From: JBBQDZ01 sp038237515
Lineage (GTDB): Bacteria > Actinomycetota > Thermoleophilia > Gaiellales > Gaiellaceae
Direction: 5' to 3'
Length of the DNA stretch: 38,755 bases
Assembly: GCA_038237515.1 (NCBI GenBank)
Contig: JBBRYP010000043.1
Location: forward strand, 1-38,755
The notes below the pieces were generated by a model. It worked only from the letters and a program-made list of their open reading frames with translations, did not search any database and was not told the DNA's origin. The translations under genes were made by a program, and so were the position numbers. Below are positions 31,840-38,755 of this stretch, in pieces; position 1 is the stretch's first letter; each line of letters opens with the position of its first letter.

Positions 31840-33123
31840 TCAGAGGTCGAATCGGTAGACGTGCGCGTCGTGCGGCCCGAACCAGTCGCGAAAGGCGCCG
31901 CTCGCGACCGGGACCCGCCGCGGCACTTGACGGCCGGCCACCACGGGCGGGGGCGGAGGATCCTGGACGAACTCGGTGAGCACCTCGCCGGAGGAGATCT
32001 GCGAGCCGTCGCGCCTGCGCGGAAGACCCGCGAACTCGATTTGCGAGACGCCGCCCGCGATGCGCACGGCGATCACGTAGAGGCGGTCGTCGGTCGTTCG
32101 GGTCACAAGCTCGATCTCCGGGTTCTCGGGCCGGGTCGCGACAGTGGCCTCGGCGTCCGGCGCGACGAGCGCCGGCTGCACCTCCGGCGAGGCGAGCTCG
32201 CTGATAACTGGGCGCAGCACCCGCCGCCAGAACGTCCAGTTCCACCCCGACGCGGCATCCGGGGGCGACATCACCGTCGTGAGGTGGCCGCCGAAGAAGG
32301 TCAGCCCGCGCGCGCCGTTCACGATCGCCTCGTAGGCCATGAACCGCTCCTGCAGAAGGGAGGGGAAGCGCGGGACGGTCTCCGGTGAGTCCTGCGTCGG
32401 GATGATGCCGCTCCAGGCGATCTGCAGCGTCATCCAGAACGGCTTCGCACCGGACGCCTCGCGCGTCTTCCGAGCGAGGTCGCCCACCACGTTGACGTCC
32501 CGGTTCGGGAGGTCCGAGTGCAGACCCGGCGGGTACGACACCGGGTAGATGTCGACGCCGCCGATGTCGAAAGCCGGGCGGTAGGGGATCAACTGGGAGA
32601 CCGGGCTTCGCGGCGCCTGCACGATCACCAGCGGGTGGTTCGAGTCGAGCGAGCGAACCTTCGTGTACGCCCGTACGAGACCCTCCGGCCGGATCCAGGC
32701 GTCGCCGCGGAACGGGTTGCGCGGTTCGTCGAACCCCTTGTAGGCGAGGAGGGCGGGGTCGCCCCGGAAGGCCGTCACGAGCTTCGTCAGAAGTTGCTCG
32801 TTCGCCGACGGAGGCTGCCCCGGTGCCGTCGCGGGCAGGTTCGGGGTGGTCCCGAGCCAAAGCCAGCAGAAGAGCCCGTGCGCCGCGGCCGCCGCGTGCA
32901 GCTGCTTCTGCGCGAGGATCTGCCCGTCCGCGAGCCCGATGCTCCAGTCCTGGATCCCCGTTCGGATGAAGTTGACGCCGTTGACGGCTACTTCCTCGAG
33001 GCCGTTCCGGCCGCCCGGCGTCCTCGAGTTGGGCGGCGGCGGGTTCGACAGGCCGATCGGGAAGAGCTTCTCGCCGCCGACGACGAGCGCGCCGGTGCCG
33101 TCGATCGCGACCACGGGACTCAC
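31840..33123 (-). CDS. Glycoside-hydrolase-like TIM-barrel protein
   Basis: 427 residues from the GTG at 33123. GVNFIRTGIQDW, AHGLFCWLWLG, LLAYKGFDEPRNP (a candidate acid/base Glu in a DEP motif after a beta strand), DIGGVDIYPV and FWMTLQIAW follow the strand order of glycoside hydrolase clan A barrels. The C-terminal 110 residues (VARRPENPEIELVTRTT...VIAVRIAGG) form a beta domain. No signal peptide is visible at this start. The assignment to a specific family is not possible by eye. Confidence 0.65.
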   Translation of the reverse strand: MSPVVAIDGTGALVVGGEKLFPIGLSNPPPPNSRTPGGRNGLEEVAVNGVNFIRTGIQDWSIGLADGQILAQKQLHAAAAAHGLFCWLWLGTTPNLPATAPGQPPSANEQLLTKLVTAFRGDPALLAYKGFDEPRNPFRGDAWIRPEGLVRAYTKVRSLDSNHPLVIVQAPRSPVSQLIPYRPAFDIGGVDIYPVSYPPGLHSDLPNRDVNVVGDLARKTREASGAKPFWMTLQIAWSGIIPTQDSPETVPRFPSLLQERFMAYEAIVNGARGLTFFGGHLTTVMSPPDAASGWNWTFWRRVLRPVISELASPEVQPALVAPDAEATVATRPENPEIELVTRTTDDRLYVIAVRIAGGVSQIEFAGLPRRRDGSQISSGEVLTEFVQDPPPPPVVAGRQVPRRVPVASGAFRDWFGPHDAHVYRFDL

Positions 33124-33136
33124 CGGCCGCTGGGTC

Positions 33137-33532
33137 CTAGCCTCCCCACCCGTGCCAGCGGCTCGGCTCGATCCAGGCGCTGACCCGCCGGTGGTCGCGG
33201 GTGCGGAAAGGCCGGCCGGTGTAGCGGACGGCGAGGCGGTCGATGTCCGCCAGGTCCGGGTCGTCCTCGAGCCGGGTGACCTGCCCGAGCAGGCTCACGT
33301 GCCGGTACCAGCTCTCGCCGGCGAGCACCGTCAGAGCAACCCGCGGGTCGCGGCGCAGGTGGCGGAGCCGCAGGCGGCTCTCGTCCATGTTCACGAGCAC
33401 GAGCCCGTCCTCCCAGTCGTACCAGGTGGCGACGGTGTGCGGAGTGCCGTCCGGGCGTAGCGTCGCGATCACGGCCGGGTTCGGCTCGCGCAGGAACTTC
33501 GCGATCTCGGCGGGCACCGGAGTCGGCGGCAT
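33137..33532 (-). CDS. PPOX-class flavin/F420-dependent oxidoreductase
   Basis: 131 residues. A split beta-barrel with FLREPNPAVIATLRPDGTPHTVATWYDW at the N-terminus, VLVNMDESRLRLRHLRRDPRVALTVL in the middle, and RYTGRPFRTRDHRRVSAWIEPSRWHGWGG at the end. This is the small F420- or FMN-binding fold common in actinobacteria. Such proteins reduce substrates using F420H2 or FMN, or bind the cofactor. The choice of cofactor is inferred. Confidence 0.83.
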   Translation of the reverse strand: MPPTPVPAEIAKFLREPNPAVIATLRPDGTPHTVATWYDWEDGLVLVNMDESRLRLRHLRRDPRVALTVLAGESWYRHVSLLGQVTRLEDDPDLADIDRLAVRYTGRPFRTRDHRRVSAWIEPSRWHGWGG

Positions 33533-33585
33533 CCGTAGGCGAGCCTACCCCCCGCCCCGGCGGCCGCGAAGAGGTCGCTCCGCGC

Positions 33586-34998
33586 TCAGTAGGCGCCCCG
33601 ACCGCCGGCAACCGCGGCCACGGTCATCGCGAGAATCTGAATGTCACGTCCGAGCGAGAGGTTCTCGAGGTAGTCGCGCTCGACCGCCAGTCGCTCCTCG
33701 AAGGTGAGCTCGCCCCGCCCGAAGACCTGCATCGGGCCGGTCATCCCGGGCTTGACGGCGAGCCGGAAGCGGTGCTCGGGGCCGTAACGCTCCACGAGCT
33801 CCACCTGCTCCGGCCTGGGGCCCACGAGGCTCATCTCGCCTTTGAGGACGTTCACGAGCTGCGGCAGCTCGTCGACGCTCGTGCGCCGCAGGAGCGCGCC
33901 GATGCGCGTCACCCGCGGGTCGCGCGGGAGCTTGAACATCGGCTGCTCCAGATCGTCGAGGGAGACGACCTCCGGCAGACGCTCCTCCGCGTCGGAGACC
34001 ATCGTCCGGAACTTCAGCATCGAAAAGGGCCGGCCGCCGCGGCCGGCGCGGCGCTGGACGAAGATCGGACTCCCTCTACTGTCGAGGACGATCGCGAGCG
34101 CGACGAGGGCGAGCAGCGGTGACAGGAGGACGAGCGAGAACGCGGCTGCGAGGACGTCGATCGTGCCCTTGAGGAAGAGCGTCGAGCGCGAGATGTCCCA
34201 CGTGTTGTACTCGACGACGGGGAGGTCGGCGATGCGCGTGAGAGTGACGGCGGTGCCGAAGGCGCCGGTCGGCGGAATCATGCTGAGCTTCGCGTTCCGC
34301 TCGCGACACGCGCGCACGAGCCCGGCCACGACGTGCTCGTCGATCGCACCCTCGGCGAGGAGCACGCGGTCGACGCCGGTGAGCCATCCGGTGCCCTCGA
34401 CGGGAGCCGCCGCGACCTCACCGACCACTTCCACGTGCATGTCGGCGAACAGGCGGAGCTTTCGACGGGTCAGCTCGGCGAGGGAGCCGGTGCCGACGAT
34501 CAGTGCCCGCTCGGGCGGCGTCAGCGCCCGCCAGATCCGGCGCGCGAGGACGCGGAAGGCGAACCCGGCCGCCGCGGCCGTGGCGAGCGCGGCGGCGCCT
34601 GTGGCGTACGACGGCGTCTCCGGAGGCAGCAGATAGAGGAGCAGCAGCGTCGCGGCGGTGCCGCCGGCAGCCCAGACGCCGAGGCTCCGGGCCTCGTCGA
34701 CCGTCAGGTGGCGCAAGCTCCTGTGGTCGCGGTCGTACAGGCCGGTCAACTTCGCGACGAGAAGCCAGGCCGGGAGCGAGGTGAGAGCCCAGACCCCGGC
34801 GGCGGCGCCTTGGAGCGAGCCGATCGTCGAGCAGGTGGCACCGACGGCGAGCGTGTCCGCAGAGGCGAGCAGTCGCCGGCGGAGCGGGTCGCGTCCGAGG
34901 TGGCGGGTACCGCTCTCGAGTCCGGCCGGCGCCGAGCGCGCGGCGTGCCGCTCCGGCGCCGCGAGCGCCGCATCCACGCCCACGTGCGGCTCGCTCAC
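33586..34998 (-). CDS. Polyprenyl-phosphate sugar-1-phosphate transferase (WcaJ/CpsE-like)
   Basis: 470 residues from the GTG at 34998. Four N-terminal membrane helices, then a Rossmann-like CoA-binding-type domain (ALIVGTGSLAELTRRKLRLF), then the catalytic domain after a fifth helix: VQRRAGRGGRPFSMLKFRTM, DELPQLVNVLKGEMSLVGPRPE and KPGMTGPMQVFGRG. It starts exopolysaccharide or glycan synthesis by moving a sugar phosphate onto a lipid carrier in the membrane. Its start overlaps the upstream hydroxylase gene (GTGA), so it is the last gene of that leftward operon. Confidence 0.93.
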   Translation of the reverse strand: MSEPHVGVDAALAAPERHAARSAPAGLESGTRHLGRDPLRRRLLASADTLAVGATCSTIGSLQGAAAGVWALTSLPAWLLVAKLTGLYDRDHRSLRHLTVDEARSLGVWAAGGTAATLLLLYLLPPETPSYATGAAALATAAAAGFAFRVLARRIWRALTPPERALIVGTGSLAELTRRKLRLFADMHVEVVGEVAAAPVEGTGWLTGVDRVLLAEGAIDEHVVAGLVRACRERNAKLSMIPPTGAFGTAVTLTRIADLPVVEYNTWDISRSTLFLKGTIDVLAAAFSLVLLSPLLALVALAIVLDSRGSPIFVQRRAGRGGRPFSMLKFRTMVSDAEERLPEVVSLDDLEQPMFKLPRDPRVTRIGALLRRTSVDELPQLVNVLKGEMSLVGPRPEQVELVERYGPEHRFRLAVKPGMTGPMQVFGRGELTFEERLAVERDYLENLSLGRDIQILAMTVAAVAGGRGAY

Positions 34999-35603
34999 CT
35001 CTGGTGGCTCCGGCCTGGAGACGTGCTCGAAAGCGTAGCGGCGGCCTCGGCGGCTTCGAGGAGCCCTGTCAGCCAGTCGTCGACCACGCAGTCGACGACC
35101 AGGTGGACGCGGTCGGTTGAGCCGCGATTCGCGACGCGATGCGGCAGGTTCAGGTCGAGATACCAGGCCTCGCCCTCCCGCAGCACCACCGGACCGCCGT
35201 CGAGGACGAACTCGACCTCGGCGTTCGTCCGCACGGGAACGTGGATCCGCAGCTCGCCGTCCTCGAAGCCGAGTGCGTGGTCGCGGTGCTCCCGGATGCT
35301 GGAATCGGCCGCGAGCCGCAGGAACCGGGCGGAGAGGAGCGGACTGCGCAGGGAGGCGAGGAAGTTGCGCACGTGAGGGCAGCGCTCGAGGTTCTCGGTG
35401 TCGGCGAACGGATCCTGCGCAGCGGGATCGGGATAGAGCTGTTTCGCGATCCCACCTACCGAGCGGAGCGCGATGCCGCTCCAGTCGCCCTCGTAGTAGC
35501 GCGTGTTGAAGTGGGGCACCCAGTCGTCCTCGCCGAAGCCCTCGAGATCGGCCTGAAGCCCCGCCACTTCGACTCGCAGCGGGAGGCGGATCGCACTCAG
35601 CAA
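34995..35603 (-). CDS. Aspartyl/asparaginyl beta-hydroxylase family dioxygenase
   Basis: About 202 residues. No ATG or GTG lies at the natural start; TTG at 35603, overlapping the sulfotransferase stop by seven bases, gives a good N-terminus (LSAIRLPLRVEVAGL). The core has SIREHRDHALGFEDGELRIHVPVRTN, with iron ligands His106 and Asp108. It continues with GEAWYLDLNLPHRVANRG (His155) and DRVHLVVDCVVDDWL (2-oxoglutarate-binding Arg165). These iron enzymes hydroxylate Asp, Asn or related side chains. Its place between a sulfotransferase and a sugar transferase suggests modification of a peptide or small molecule in the same pathway. Confidence 0.85.
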   Translation of the reverse strand: MLSAIRLPLRVEVAGLQADLEGFGEDDWVPHFNTRYYEGDWSGIALRSVGGIAKQLYPDPAAQDPFADTENLERCPHVRNFLASLRSPLLSARFLRLAADSSIREHRDHALGFEDGELRIHVPVRTNAEVEFVLDGGPVVLREGEAWYLDLNLPHRVANRGSTDRVHLVVDCVVDDWLTGLLEAAEAAATLSSTSPGRSHQR

Positions 35604-36535
35604 GCCGCCGCCTCGAGGCGCTCGTACAGCGGCGCTAGCTGCCTCGCGACCCGCGCCACCTCGGGCGGAACGGCAGTCGCGGAGCGCGGCTCGAAGCGCA
35701 GCGCAGGGTTCTTCGCGTCGAGGCGGGCGACCTCGCTCATGCGCTGCAGCTCCGCCTCGGCGAGCTCGAGCCCCAGGTGTCGCGGCAGGCGGTCGAGCAC
35801 GAACCCCGGCAGCCTCCGATAGTCGACGAAGAGACCTCGCGGGTCGTCCGCATGCGCGAGCGCAGCCTCGCAGATCCGCTCGAGTACCCGAGCAACGTAT
35901 TCCTCGCGCGACAGATCCGGGAGCTCTGCGGGCGCGAGGCCGAACAGCTCGGGTGGAAGCGCCCCGGGGACGCCGTGGACGCCGGAGTGCCGGAGCAGCG
36001 AGACGAGCACCTCGAGCGGGTCGCGGTAGAGGAAGATCCAGGGTGTCGCAGGGAAGGCCTCGGCGACCAGGTCGAGGTGCAGGACGCTCCAGCTGTCGAA
36101 CTTCACAAAGAGCGCGCCCTCGCGCTCGGGCGGTCGTCCGAGAACGGAGAGGAGCCTTCGCAGCCACGCGACCCGCGTCGAGCGCACGACAGGTGCCCGC
36201 AGAACGGCGTCGACCGGAGAGGGCTCCGACAGAACGAGGAACCGCCGGCAACTCGCGAGCATCTGCGCGACGAGCGTCGAGCCGCACCGCGAGACGTGGA
36301 AGACGAAGCCGCGAGGCTCGAGTCCAGGGATCAGTGCCGCGTCCGAAAGCGTCTCGATCGGCGTCCGCTGCCGGAAGAGGAGGCTGAAGGGGTCGCGCAA
36401 CACGCGCTCGATCGTCTGCTCGAAGAACGGATCCGTGAAGCGCTCGCCGCCGGTGTAGACCCACTCGACCTCCGGTGCGCCCGCTTCGACGCGGACTCGC
36501 GCCGGCGTCCAGCCCGCTAGATCCACTAGATCCAT
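35597..36535 (-). CDS. Sulfotransferase-family protein
   Basis: 312 residues from the ATG at 36535. The 5'-phosphosulfate-binding loop is FHVSRCGSTLVAQML (about residues 79-93) and the 3'-phosphate-binding region is FLYRDPLEVLVSLLRHSG. SEPSPVD after the first strand is typical of bacterial sulfotransferase-like proteins. It would transfer sulfate from PAPS to a hydroxyl or Tyr; some relatives lack known activity. It overlaps the Nif11-like gene by ten bases and the hydroxylase gene by seven, so the three are translated as a unit. Confidence 0.85.
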   Translation of the reverse strand: MDLVDLAGWTPARVRVEAGAPEVEWVYTGGERFTDPFFEQTIERVLRDPFSLLFRQRTPIETLSDAALIPGLEPRGFVFHVSRCGSTLVAQMLASCRRFLVLSEPSPVDAVLRAPVVRSTRVAWLRRLLSVLGRPPEREGALFVKFDSWSVLHLDLVAEAFPATPWIFLYRDPLEVLVSLLRHSGVHGVPGALPPELFGLAPAELPDLSREEYVARVLERICEAALAHADDPRGLFVDYRRLPGFVLDRLPRHLGLELAEAELQRMSEVARLDAKNPALRFEPRSATAVPPEVARVARQLAPLYERLEAAAC

Positions 36536-36729
36536 CGTTCGAGCCACTCGCTTCGCGCGCCGCGAAGCGCCGCCTCGACCTCCTCGACGCTCAGGTCGTG
36601 GCCGAGCTCCGCCGCCGCCGCGACCGCCTGCCGGAGGAACTCGTCCCGGCCGAGCCCGCGAAGGCGCCGCTGGAGGCCGGTATCCGCCAGGACCGCTGCC
36701 CTGAATCCCTCGAGTGCTTCCTCGGACAT
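36526..36729 (-). CDS. Nif11-like small peptide
   Basis: 67 residues starting MSEEALEGFRAAVLADTGLQRRL, with FLRQAVAAAAELGHDLSVEEVEAALR following. This is the Nif11 pattern: F-x-x-x-V-x-x-D-x-x-L-x-x-x-L, then A-x-x-x-G-x-x-x-x-x-E-E-V. Nif11 domains often serve as leader peptides of RiPP precursors. Here the protein ends soon after the domain (ARSEWLERWI), with no Cys and only one late Ser, so it may be a substrate-recruiting partner instead of a precursor. It is the first gene of the leftward operon and overlaps the sulfotransferase gene. Confidence 0.78.
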   Translation of the reverse strand: MSEEALEGFRAAVLADTGLQRRLRGLGRDEFLRQAVAAAAELGHDLSVEEVEAALRGARSEWLERWI

Positions 36730-36790
36730 CCGCCCATGATGCCCCGGGGACGGACTTGACAGCGCCAGGCGACGAAGCGACGATCCATGG

Positions 36791-37228
36791 ATGGCCGATA
36801 GGAAGTCTGGGTTCTCTCGTGCAGGCTTCCTGAAGGCCGGAGCGGCTGCGGCGGCGACCGTCGGAGCCGGCAAGGTAACGGGCACCGCCGCGGCGGCTCG
36901 CCCCGCGACCGGCGACCGCCTCGCCTATCTGCGGCTCGCAACCTACACGCCGCTCCTGGGTTCGCAGTTCACGATCCGTCATCCACACGGGCCGATCCCC
37001 GCCAGGCTCGCCGAGCTCAGTCCTTTCACCGCCCGTGCGGCGCGCGAGCGGAAGCACCGCGAGTGCTTCTCGCTTGTCTTCGACGCCGGTCGCGGAGAGC
37101 AGGTGTCGCAGGGGAACTACACCCTCGAGCACCCGGCGCTGGGAACGTTCACGCTCTTCCTCGTCCCGGTCGGCCGGGGCCAGAAAGGCATCCACCTCGA
37201 GGCGATCGTCAACCGGTTCGTCGAGTGA
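36791..37228 (+). CDS. Exported DUF6916-like protein
   Basis: 145 residues from the ATG at 36791. The N-terminus FSRAGFLKAGAAAAATVGAG resembles a Tat signal but has RA in place of RR. The mature part has YTPLLGSQFTIRHP, ECFSLVFDAGRGEQVSQGNYTLEHPALGTFTLFLVPVGRG and LEAIVNRFVE. I recall this pattern for DUF6916, a small beta-rich family of unknown function often found beside tail-collar proteins. It starts 61 bp from the divergent Nif11-like gene and is followed, 30 bp on, by the tail-collar gene. Confidence 0.7.
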   Translation: MADRKSGFSRAGFLKAGAAAAATVGAGKVTGTAAAARPATGDRLAYLRLATYTPLLGSQFTIRHPHGPIPARLAELSPFTARAARERKHRECFSLVFDAGRGEQVSQGNYTLEHPALGTFTLFLVPVGRGQKGIHLEAIVNRFVE

Positions 37229-37258
37229 TTCGACCGTCCCCATCCGAAGGGAGCTCTT

Positions 37259-37762
37259 GTGTCTGAACCGTTTCTGGGAACGATCGTCGGCTTTGCCGGA
37301 AACTTCGCGCCGCGCGGCTGGGCGCTCTGCCAGGGGCAGATCCTCTCGATCTCCCAGAACACCGCGCTCTTCTCTCTCCTGGGCACGACCTACGGCGGCA
37401 ACGGCCAGACGACGTTCGCCCTTCCGGATCTCCGCGGACGCACCCCGGTCAGCAGCGGCCAGGGCCCCGGGCTCTCGAACTACGACCTCGGCCAGAGTGG
37501 AGGCGAGGAGAGCGTCGTGCTCAACGCCGCGCAGATGCCCGCGCACACCCATCAGGTGCTGGGATCCTCCGTTGCCACCGGCGGCAGGCCTAACGGAAGG
37601 ACGCCCGCGACGGGTGGTCAGTACGGCAACGCGAACGACGTCACCATGGATCCGGGCATGATCCAGGCCGCGGGCGGCAGCCAGCCGCACGACAACATGC
37701 CGCCCCACCTGGCCATCAACTACATCATCGCGCTCCAGGGCATCTTCCCCTCGCGCAACTGA
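37259..37762 (+). CDS. Phage tail-collar / microcystin-dependent-protein-like protein
   Basis: 167 residues from the GTG at 37259 (gaaggga upstream at 37245-37251). It has the classic pattern of the MdpB/tail-collar family: LGTIVGFAGNFAPRGWALCQGQILSISQNTALFSLLGTTYGGNG, then TFALPDLRGRTPVSSGQGPG, then a variable Gly/Asn-rich centre, and HLAINYIIALQGIFPSRN. The family occurs both as phage fibre parts and as stand-alone bacterial proteins. No other phage gene is near, so it is probably a chromosomal secreted or surface protein, perhaps multimeric. Confidence 0.9.
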   Translation: MSEPFLGTIVGFAGNFAPRGWALCQGQILSISQNTALFSLLGTTYGGNGQTTFALPDLRGRTPVSSGQGPGLSNYDLGQSGGEESVVLNAAQMPAHTHQVLGSSVATGGRPNGRTPATGGQYGNANDVTMDPGMIQAAGGSQPHDNMPPHLAINYIIALQGIFPSRN

Positions 37763-37772
37763 AGCTCGGCCC

Positions 37773-38270
37773 CTGCGCGATCGGTTCGAGCTCGAGAGCG
37801 GCGTCGTCACGCTGCGGCCCGTCGACGACGCGGACACGCCGTTCCTCGCCCGCCTGTACGCGACGACCCGTGAGCGCGAGCTGGCCGAGACGGGCTGGAG
37901 CGACGAGCAGCGCGCCTCCTTCCTCGACCTCCAGTTCCGCGCTCAGCAGGCCGACTACGCACGGAACTACCCCGCAGAAGGGCACCGGCTGGTGGAGCTC
38001 GGCGGTCGCCCCGTTGGCCGAGTCTGGATCTCGCAGAGCGAGGACGCCCTGCTCGTCGTCGACATGGCGTTCCTTCCCGGCCATCGGAGCGCCGGTATCG
38101 GGACGATGCTCCTCGAGGAGGTCTTCGCCGAAGCGGACCGTGGCCGCGTGCCGGTTCGGCTGACGAGCACGAAGGCGAACCCACGCGCCCTCGCCCTCTG
38201 CGAGCGGCTCGGATTCTCGGTCGTCTCCGACGACGGCCTGTTCGTGATGCTCGAGCGAGGGCCGCGCTAG
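37773..38270 (+). CDS. GNAT-family acetyltransferase, apparent CTG start
   Basis: About 165 residues. LRDRFELESGVVTLRPVDDADTPFLARLY is a normal GNAT N-terminus, and HRSAGIGTMLLEEVFAEA is the acetyl-CoA loop (R-x-x-G-I-G-T). TSTKANPRALALCERLGFSVVSDDGLFVMLER follows. Between the tail-collar stop and residue 73 there is no ATG, GTG or TTG in frame; CTG at 37773 falls exactly where the family usually begins. A GTG at 37992 would discard half the domain. It lies ten bases after the tail-collar gene and is probably co-transcribed. Confidence 0.8.
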   Translation: MRDRFELESGVVTLRPVDDADTPFLARLYATTRERELAETGWSDEQRASFLDLQFRAQQADYARNYPAEGHRLVELGGRPVGRVWISQSEDALLVVDMAFLPGHRSAGIGTMLLEEVFAEADRGRVPVRLTSTKANPRALALCERLGFSVVSDDGLFVMLERGPR

Positions 38271-38274
38271 CCTC

Positions 38275-38755
38275 TCAACGAGTGGACGGGGAACCGCGGA
38301 CAGCGCCCGCGAAACTCGCTCTGCCATCGAGGCCAACGATCGCGAGCCGGTAGAACGCCCGCCCGTTCGGGCCTCGGCGGTCGAGGAAGCTGTAGCGATC
38401 GCCTCGGGCGGTCCCCGCGTGTGCGGCCGCGATCATCGTCCGCGTGACCCTCACGTACCGGCCGTTGCGGCTCGTGCTCCTCCAGAGATGGAAGCCAAGG
38501 ATTTCGGCCTCGCCCGCCGTCCGCCAGGTCAGCTCGACTCCCGCGACAGCGGAGCGCGCGGCGAACGACGCGAGATCGACCGCGGTGACCCTCGAGGTGA
38601 TGTTCACGCACCACCCGCCGGCGATCTGGCCAGTCCCGTCGCCTGCGATGTCGGTGACGACGTAGAGGCTCCAGGTGCCGTTCGGGGTTGTGCCGTTGAA
38701 GACGGAGCCGAGCGTGGCGGCGCCGTTCGGCGCAGGGTCCGAATACGGTCCGGCA
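38275..38755 (-). CDS. Partial secreted protein with P-domain-like and fibronectin-like parts (C-terminus only)
   Basis: The frame is open to the right edge of the window, so only the last 159 residues are seen. The first part reads SVFNGTTPNGTWSLYVVTDIAGDGTGQIAGGWCVNIT. This is the pattern of the last strands of a proprotein-convertase P-like domain, frequent in large secreted bacterial proteins. The second part (VELTWRTAGEAEILGFHLWRS...FYRLAIVGLDG) resembles a fibronectin type III-like domain. The function needs the missing upstream part. The gene converges on the GNAT gene with only a few bases between them. Confidence 0.7.
   Translation of the reverse strand, partial: AGPYSDPAPNGAATLGSVFNGTTPNGTWSLYVVTDIAGDGTGQIAGGWCVNITSRVTAVDLASFAARSAVAGVELTWRTAGEAEILGFHLWRSTSRNGRYVRVTRTMIAAAHAGTARGDRYSFLDRRGPNGRAFYRLAIVGLDGRASFAGAVRGSPSTR

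Noticed and set aside
37259..37762. Prophage or tailocin region
   Set aside because: Only one tail-collar protein is present, with no structural, lysis, integrase or packaging genes around it.

Overview
The window is a high-GC, densely coded chromosomal segment. Codon use, the PspA-PspAA / HtpX-PspAB envelope-stress pairs, a PPOX/F420-type flavoprotein fold and many short overlapping gene junctions suggest a deep-branching actinobacterium, possibly Thermoleophilia. That placement is an inference; no rRNA is present. One tRNA-Ser(UGA) is present. No CRISPR array or intact transposase was seen.

Layout. 0.2-7.7 kb: an O-methyltransferase and metallo-beta-lactamase-fold hydrolase pair, pspA-pspAA, an MFS exporter, an aminoglycoside-phosphotransferase-fold kinase, a stretch of gene remains with short palindromes (core GGGGTCTGACCCC), then pspAB-htpX. 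7.7-11.7 kb: a membrane protein, a lipoprotein cytochrome c, a HAD phosphatase and serS. 11.75-14.92 kb: a compact class IV-like lanthipeptide locus, made of a 961-residue lyase-kinase-cyclase synthetase and, translationally coupled to it, a 95-residue precursor whose core holds exactly three Ser/Thr-Cys pairs. This locus is visibly lower in GC than its neighbours and is followed by the dead remains of a hicA toxin gene and a DUF6933-like gene. 15.7-23.8 kb: an M20 peptidase, an acetamidase/formamidase and a five-component peptide ABC importer with its two ATPases fused, together suggesting scavenging of peptides and amides.

23.9-25.3 kb: a vapBC toxin-antitoxin pair bracketed by copies of a dispersed repeat and lying beside tRNA-Ser. 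25.5-31.7 kb: esterase, TolB-like propeller, VOC protein, SDR, two secreted proteins (one a subtilase ending in twelve SSSWN-type pentapeptides) and a GNAT. A 166-bp imperfect palindrome separates that GNAT from a convergent glycosidase-like gene. 33.1-38.8 kb: a flavin/F420 protein; a leftward operon of Nif11-like peptide, sulfotransferase, Asp/Asn beta-hydroxylase and polyprenyl-phosphate sugar transferase; and a divergent rightward pair of a DUF6916-like exported protein and a phage-tail-collar (microcystin-dependent-protein-like) protein, followed by a GNAT and a partial P-domain-like protein.

The two loci most worth following are the three-ring lanthipeptide and the Nif11/sulfotransferase/hydroxylase/tail-collar block, which looks like an enzyme set for modifying a secreted or surface polypeptide. 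The window is also rich in gene fossils (winged-helix protein, ribosomal-protection GTPase, hicA, DUF6933), and it holds two genes for which CTG is the only sensible start.
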